This document shows positions 11,919 through 13,802 of a stretch of DNA of 13,802 bases, piece after piece; the stretch's first letter is position 1; each line of letters begins with the position of its first letter. The position numbers were made by a program, and so were the translations under genes. The notes under the pieces were generated by a model, which did no database searches, was not told the origin of the DNA, and was given only the letters and a program-made list of their open reading frames with translations. The stretch lies in the NCBI GenBank assembly GCA_946887105.1, contig CAMPKJ010000124.1, positions 1-13,802 on the forward strand, given 5' to 3'. This DNA comes from an uncultured Acidobacteriota bacterium. Its GTDB lineage: Bacteria > Acidobacteriota > Thermoanaerobaculia > Gp7-AA8.

Positions 11919-12986
11919 TCAGCGAACGAACGACGTGATCACGAACGCCTGCTGCGCATCGTATTTCTCGGGACCGTATTGCCCGTACAGCACCAGCCGC
12001 GTCAGCACCTGCCGGGAGTTTGCCGGTCCGATCACCTTCACTTCAAAACCGCAGTCGACCGGTAGCGTGCTGGTCACCTCCGCGTACAGCGGCACCGGCT
12101 GAGCCTTGTTGGTGATCTCGAAGGGAGTGCCTGGCTTGGTCGTGCCCTTTCGGTACGCGACCGTATAGGTCATCTTGCCCATGATTCTGCCGCCCTTCAG
12201 ACCCGCGATCAGGATGCCGCTACCGGACTGAGCGATCGTCGGCGTGGCGATGAGCGATCCAGTCGGAAACGCGAGGTTGGGGTCGATCGTGTAGAAGGAA
12301 TTGGCCACATTCATTTCAGGGCTCCACGCAATCGGAAGATTGACGTTCGCCGTATTGCGAAGTGCCGCGGAGAGCGCCACTTTCTGTGCAGACGAAAGCG
12401 TGGTCGTCCCGTTGACCAGCTGGTTGTAGTCGGCAAACTGGACGCTGCGCGAAAACGCGAGGTTGTCGATCCGGTCGCCGCTCGCAAATTTGACGCTGGT
12501 GTCTCGGGTCACGTAGAAGTAGACGAACTCGTAGCGATCGGCGAGAAACGTCAGCGCGGGAAAGCTGGCGCCATCTGCTGCCAGATCGATCGGCACCGGG
12601 GGCAATTGCTTGGCAATGAGCAGAGAGTTGCCGACCGTGCGCACGCCGTTCTCATCGGGCGAGAAGGATCCGGTCGGATCGAGCACCGGCAGAACGCTGT
12701 CCGGTGCGATGGGGATGCTGAGACCCGCTTCGACTTTCTGGCGATAGCCCGTCCCGACGCTGTCTTCTCCGAAGACGACACGAGCCTGAACGATGTCTTT
12801 CTGCATGACATTGAGCGGCCGCTGCGCAAACGTGATCAAGTCATTGCGCGACTCGAGGAATTTGGACAAGCTCGCGGCACGATCGATCAGGTCCATGGCG
12901 ATCACCAGGACCACAGTGGTGATGGCCGACACCACAGTGACTTCCATCAGTGAGTATCCCGCTTCGCTTTTCCGTCGATTCCGCAT
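11919..12986 (-). CDS. Prepilin-type protein with PilW/PulJ-like N-terminus
   Basis: A 355-aa protein with a type IV prepilin/pseudopilin leader. MRNRRKSEAG (1-10) is basic and ends in the glycine cut by prepilin peptidase. The mature protein starts YSLMEV, with Glu at the conserved +5, and the helix TVVSAITTVVLVIAMDLI follows. The first mature residue is Tyr where most pilins have Phe or Met. The long C-terminal part has no motif I know and is of a size seen in minor pilins such as PilW or PulJ. ATG at 12986 is chosen for the correctly spaced GGGAG just upstream. An alternative ATG at 13013 overlaps the upstream stop (ATGA) and would add nine residues to the leader. It is probably co-transcribed with the gene upstream; its role would be pilus or secretion-filament assembly at the inner membrane. 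Confidence 0.85.
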   Translation of the reverse strand: MRNRRKSEAGYSLMEVTVVSAITTVVLVIAMDLIDRAASLSKFLESRNDLITFAQRPLNVMQKDIVQARVVFGEDSVGTGYRQKVEAGLSIPIAPDSVLPVLDPTGSFSPDENGVRTVGNSLLIAKQLPPVPIDLAADGASFPALTFLADRYEFVYFYVTRDTSVKFASGDRIDNLAFSRSVQFADYNQLVNGTTTLSSAQKVALSAALRNTANVNLPIAWSPEMNVANSFYTIDPNLAFPTGSLIATPTIAQSGSGILIAGLKGGRIMGKMTYTVAYRKGTTKPGTPFEITNKAQPVPLYAEVTSTLPVDCGFEVKVIGPANSRQVLTRLVLYGQYGPEKYDAQQAFVITSFVR

Positions 12987-13009
12987 GGCACTCCCTGTCG
13001 GCGCGGCGC

Positions 13010-13802
13010 TCATCGGTTCAGGAACATCTGGTATTGGTGGAAGGAGTAGTGCAGCGGATAGGCATCCCGGTATGCCTCCACCCGGATGATGTAGGCGCCC
13101 GTGGGAAACGTTCCCGCCGGCACCGGCCAGTCGTAATACAGGTTGGTGATCCTGTGGCCGCTCACCGCCGACTTCACGCCCGGAGTCGCTTTCGCGCCGT
13201 CCTGAACGTACTTCCAGTTCGCGCCGTTGTCGGTGCTGTACATGATGTAGTAGGAGGTCGCCGTACCGATTGCGAAGCTGGACGCGTCGTAGGCCACGAT
13301 GTAAGGCTTCCCATCCCATCGCTGCCAACTGATGGTCCATTGCACCCGGACCGTCGACGTCTCCGGAGGGAGGTCGGTGTTGAGATTGGGATCGGTAATG
13401 ACCAGACGCGGCAACTGCGCCGCGGCAGGCGCATCTCCGTCATCGAAGGCGCCCGCTTCGAAATAGCTCTGGATGAGACTGAGGAATGCCCAGCGGGCGA
13501 GGTATTCCGTGCCCGCCGCACCGGTCGGCGAGAGGCCGTTTGCGACGACGAACATCGCGTTCTGGGTCGATCCTTCGCGCACCGCGATGGCCGCGCTGGA
13601 CGAGTGGTTCTGCTGCGCGTTCTGGTCGTAGTACTTGCGCAACCAGGACAGCGTGGTCGTGGGGCCGTACGGCGCCTGCCCGAGAGCTTCAGCATTGCCG
13701 TTGGCGGAGCCGTTGATGACGAAGGGCCGCCACGCCGGCATCGGGCTGTCCAGCGGGAAGTTGAAATTGTTCTTGATCTCGAGGCCTCCGCCGCCGGGCG
13801 CG
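13010..13802 (-). CDS. Pilin-cluster protein of unknown function (C-terminal part, cut by window edge)
   Basis: The frame is open from the right edge to the TGA at 13010, giving about 263 visible residues. The visible part starts APGGGGLEIKNNFNFP and contains LSWLRKYYDQNAQQN, AMFVVANGLSPTGAAG, then a beta-rich C-terminal region (TVRVQWTISWQRWDGKPYIV, then TSYYIMYSTDNGANWKYVQD). That region resembles fibronectin-III or sialidase-repeat-like extracellular domains. There is no membrane helix in the visible part. It ends 23 bases before the prepilin gene, and its stop overlaps that gene's alternative start, so the two form an operon. It is probably exported and may be a large pilus- or secretion-associated subunit; the N-terminus needed to test this lies outside the window. 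Internal ATG at 13741 is not the likely start because homology-like sequence continues upstream. Confidence 0.7.
   Translation of the reverse strand, partial: APGGGGLEIKNNFNFPLDSPMPAWRPFVINGSANGNAEALGQAPYGPTTTLSWLRKYYDQNAQQNHSSSAAIAVREGSTQNAMFVVANGLSPTGAAGTEYLARWAFLSLIQSYFEAGAFDDGDAPAAAQLPRLVITDPNLNTDLPPETSTVRVQWTISWQRWDGKPYIVAYDASSFAIGTATSYYIMYSTDNGANWKYVQDGAKATPGVKSAVSGHRITNLYYDWPVPAGTFPTGAYIIRVEAYRDAYPLHYSFHQYQMFLNR

Noticed and set aside
12987..13340. Upstream extension of the prepilin gene to 13340
   Set aside because: It would read through the 3' end of the neighbouring gene in a different frame and bury the prepilin leader inside the protein. Prepilin peptidase needs a short basic leader.

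Overview
This is a GC-rich bacterial chromosomal window that looks like a stretch of core genome with small accessory pieces. No rRNA, tRNA, CRISPR array, insertion sequence or phage gene was found. The gene mix is compatible with a soil- or sediment-type Acidobacteriota or a similar deep-branching phylum: SelB, a two-domain zinc-ribbon protein of the CxxC-x17-CxxC type, a reverse-transsulfuration pair, cellulose-synthase-like and GT-C glycosyltransferases, and a type IV pilin-like cluster. The taxonomic guess is weak and rests on gene content only.

Layout, left to right. (1) The N-terminal 348 codons of selB (minus strand, cut by the left edge). It is divergent from a tandem-duplicated DUF6176-like protein, which converges on a DUF72 gene; one palindrome covers both stop codons. 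(2) A structured-looking leader of about 290 bases and a small zinc-ribbon protein, ended by a strong Rho-independent terminator. (3) A two-gene operon for cystathionine beta-synthase-type and gamma-lyase/synthase-type PLP enzymes, probably making cysteine from homocysteine. (4) A two-gene module of an unknown 93-aa protein overlapping a DUF6036-like nucleotidyltransferase, which resembles a toxin-antitoxin arrangement. (5) plsY-gpsA, overlapping by four bases, which make and acylate glycerol-3-phosphate. (6) A GT87-like membrane glycosyltransferase (minus strand) whose 3' end overlaps gpsA by 73 bases and whose coding sequence carries a palindromic repeat. It is divergent from a cellulose-synthase-like GT2 enzyme. 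(7) A 49-aa hydrophobic protein, a dense cluster of inverted 9-base repeats, and a DedA membrane protein that appears to be preceded by a 13-codon leader ORF. (8) On the minus strand, a small lipoprotein and two genes of a pilin/secretion cluster, the last cut by the right edge.

The strongest window-wide pattern is in gene starts. Genes that begin a transcript (selB, the cystathionine beta-synthase-type gene, the 93-aa gene, plsY, the dedA leader ORF) have a TANNNT -10-like box 7 to 9 bases before the start codon and no clear Shine-Dalgarno. Most genes inside operons, and some others, have clear GGAG/GGAGG/AAGGTG sites. This suggests frequent leaderless mRNAs, including one that begins with TTG. 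Other points of interest are the in-frame palindromic element in the glycosyltransferase, the nucleotidyltransferase module, the repeat cluster with leader ORF before dedA, and the structured leader of the zinc-ribbon gene.
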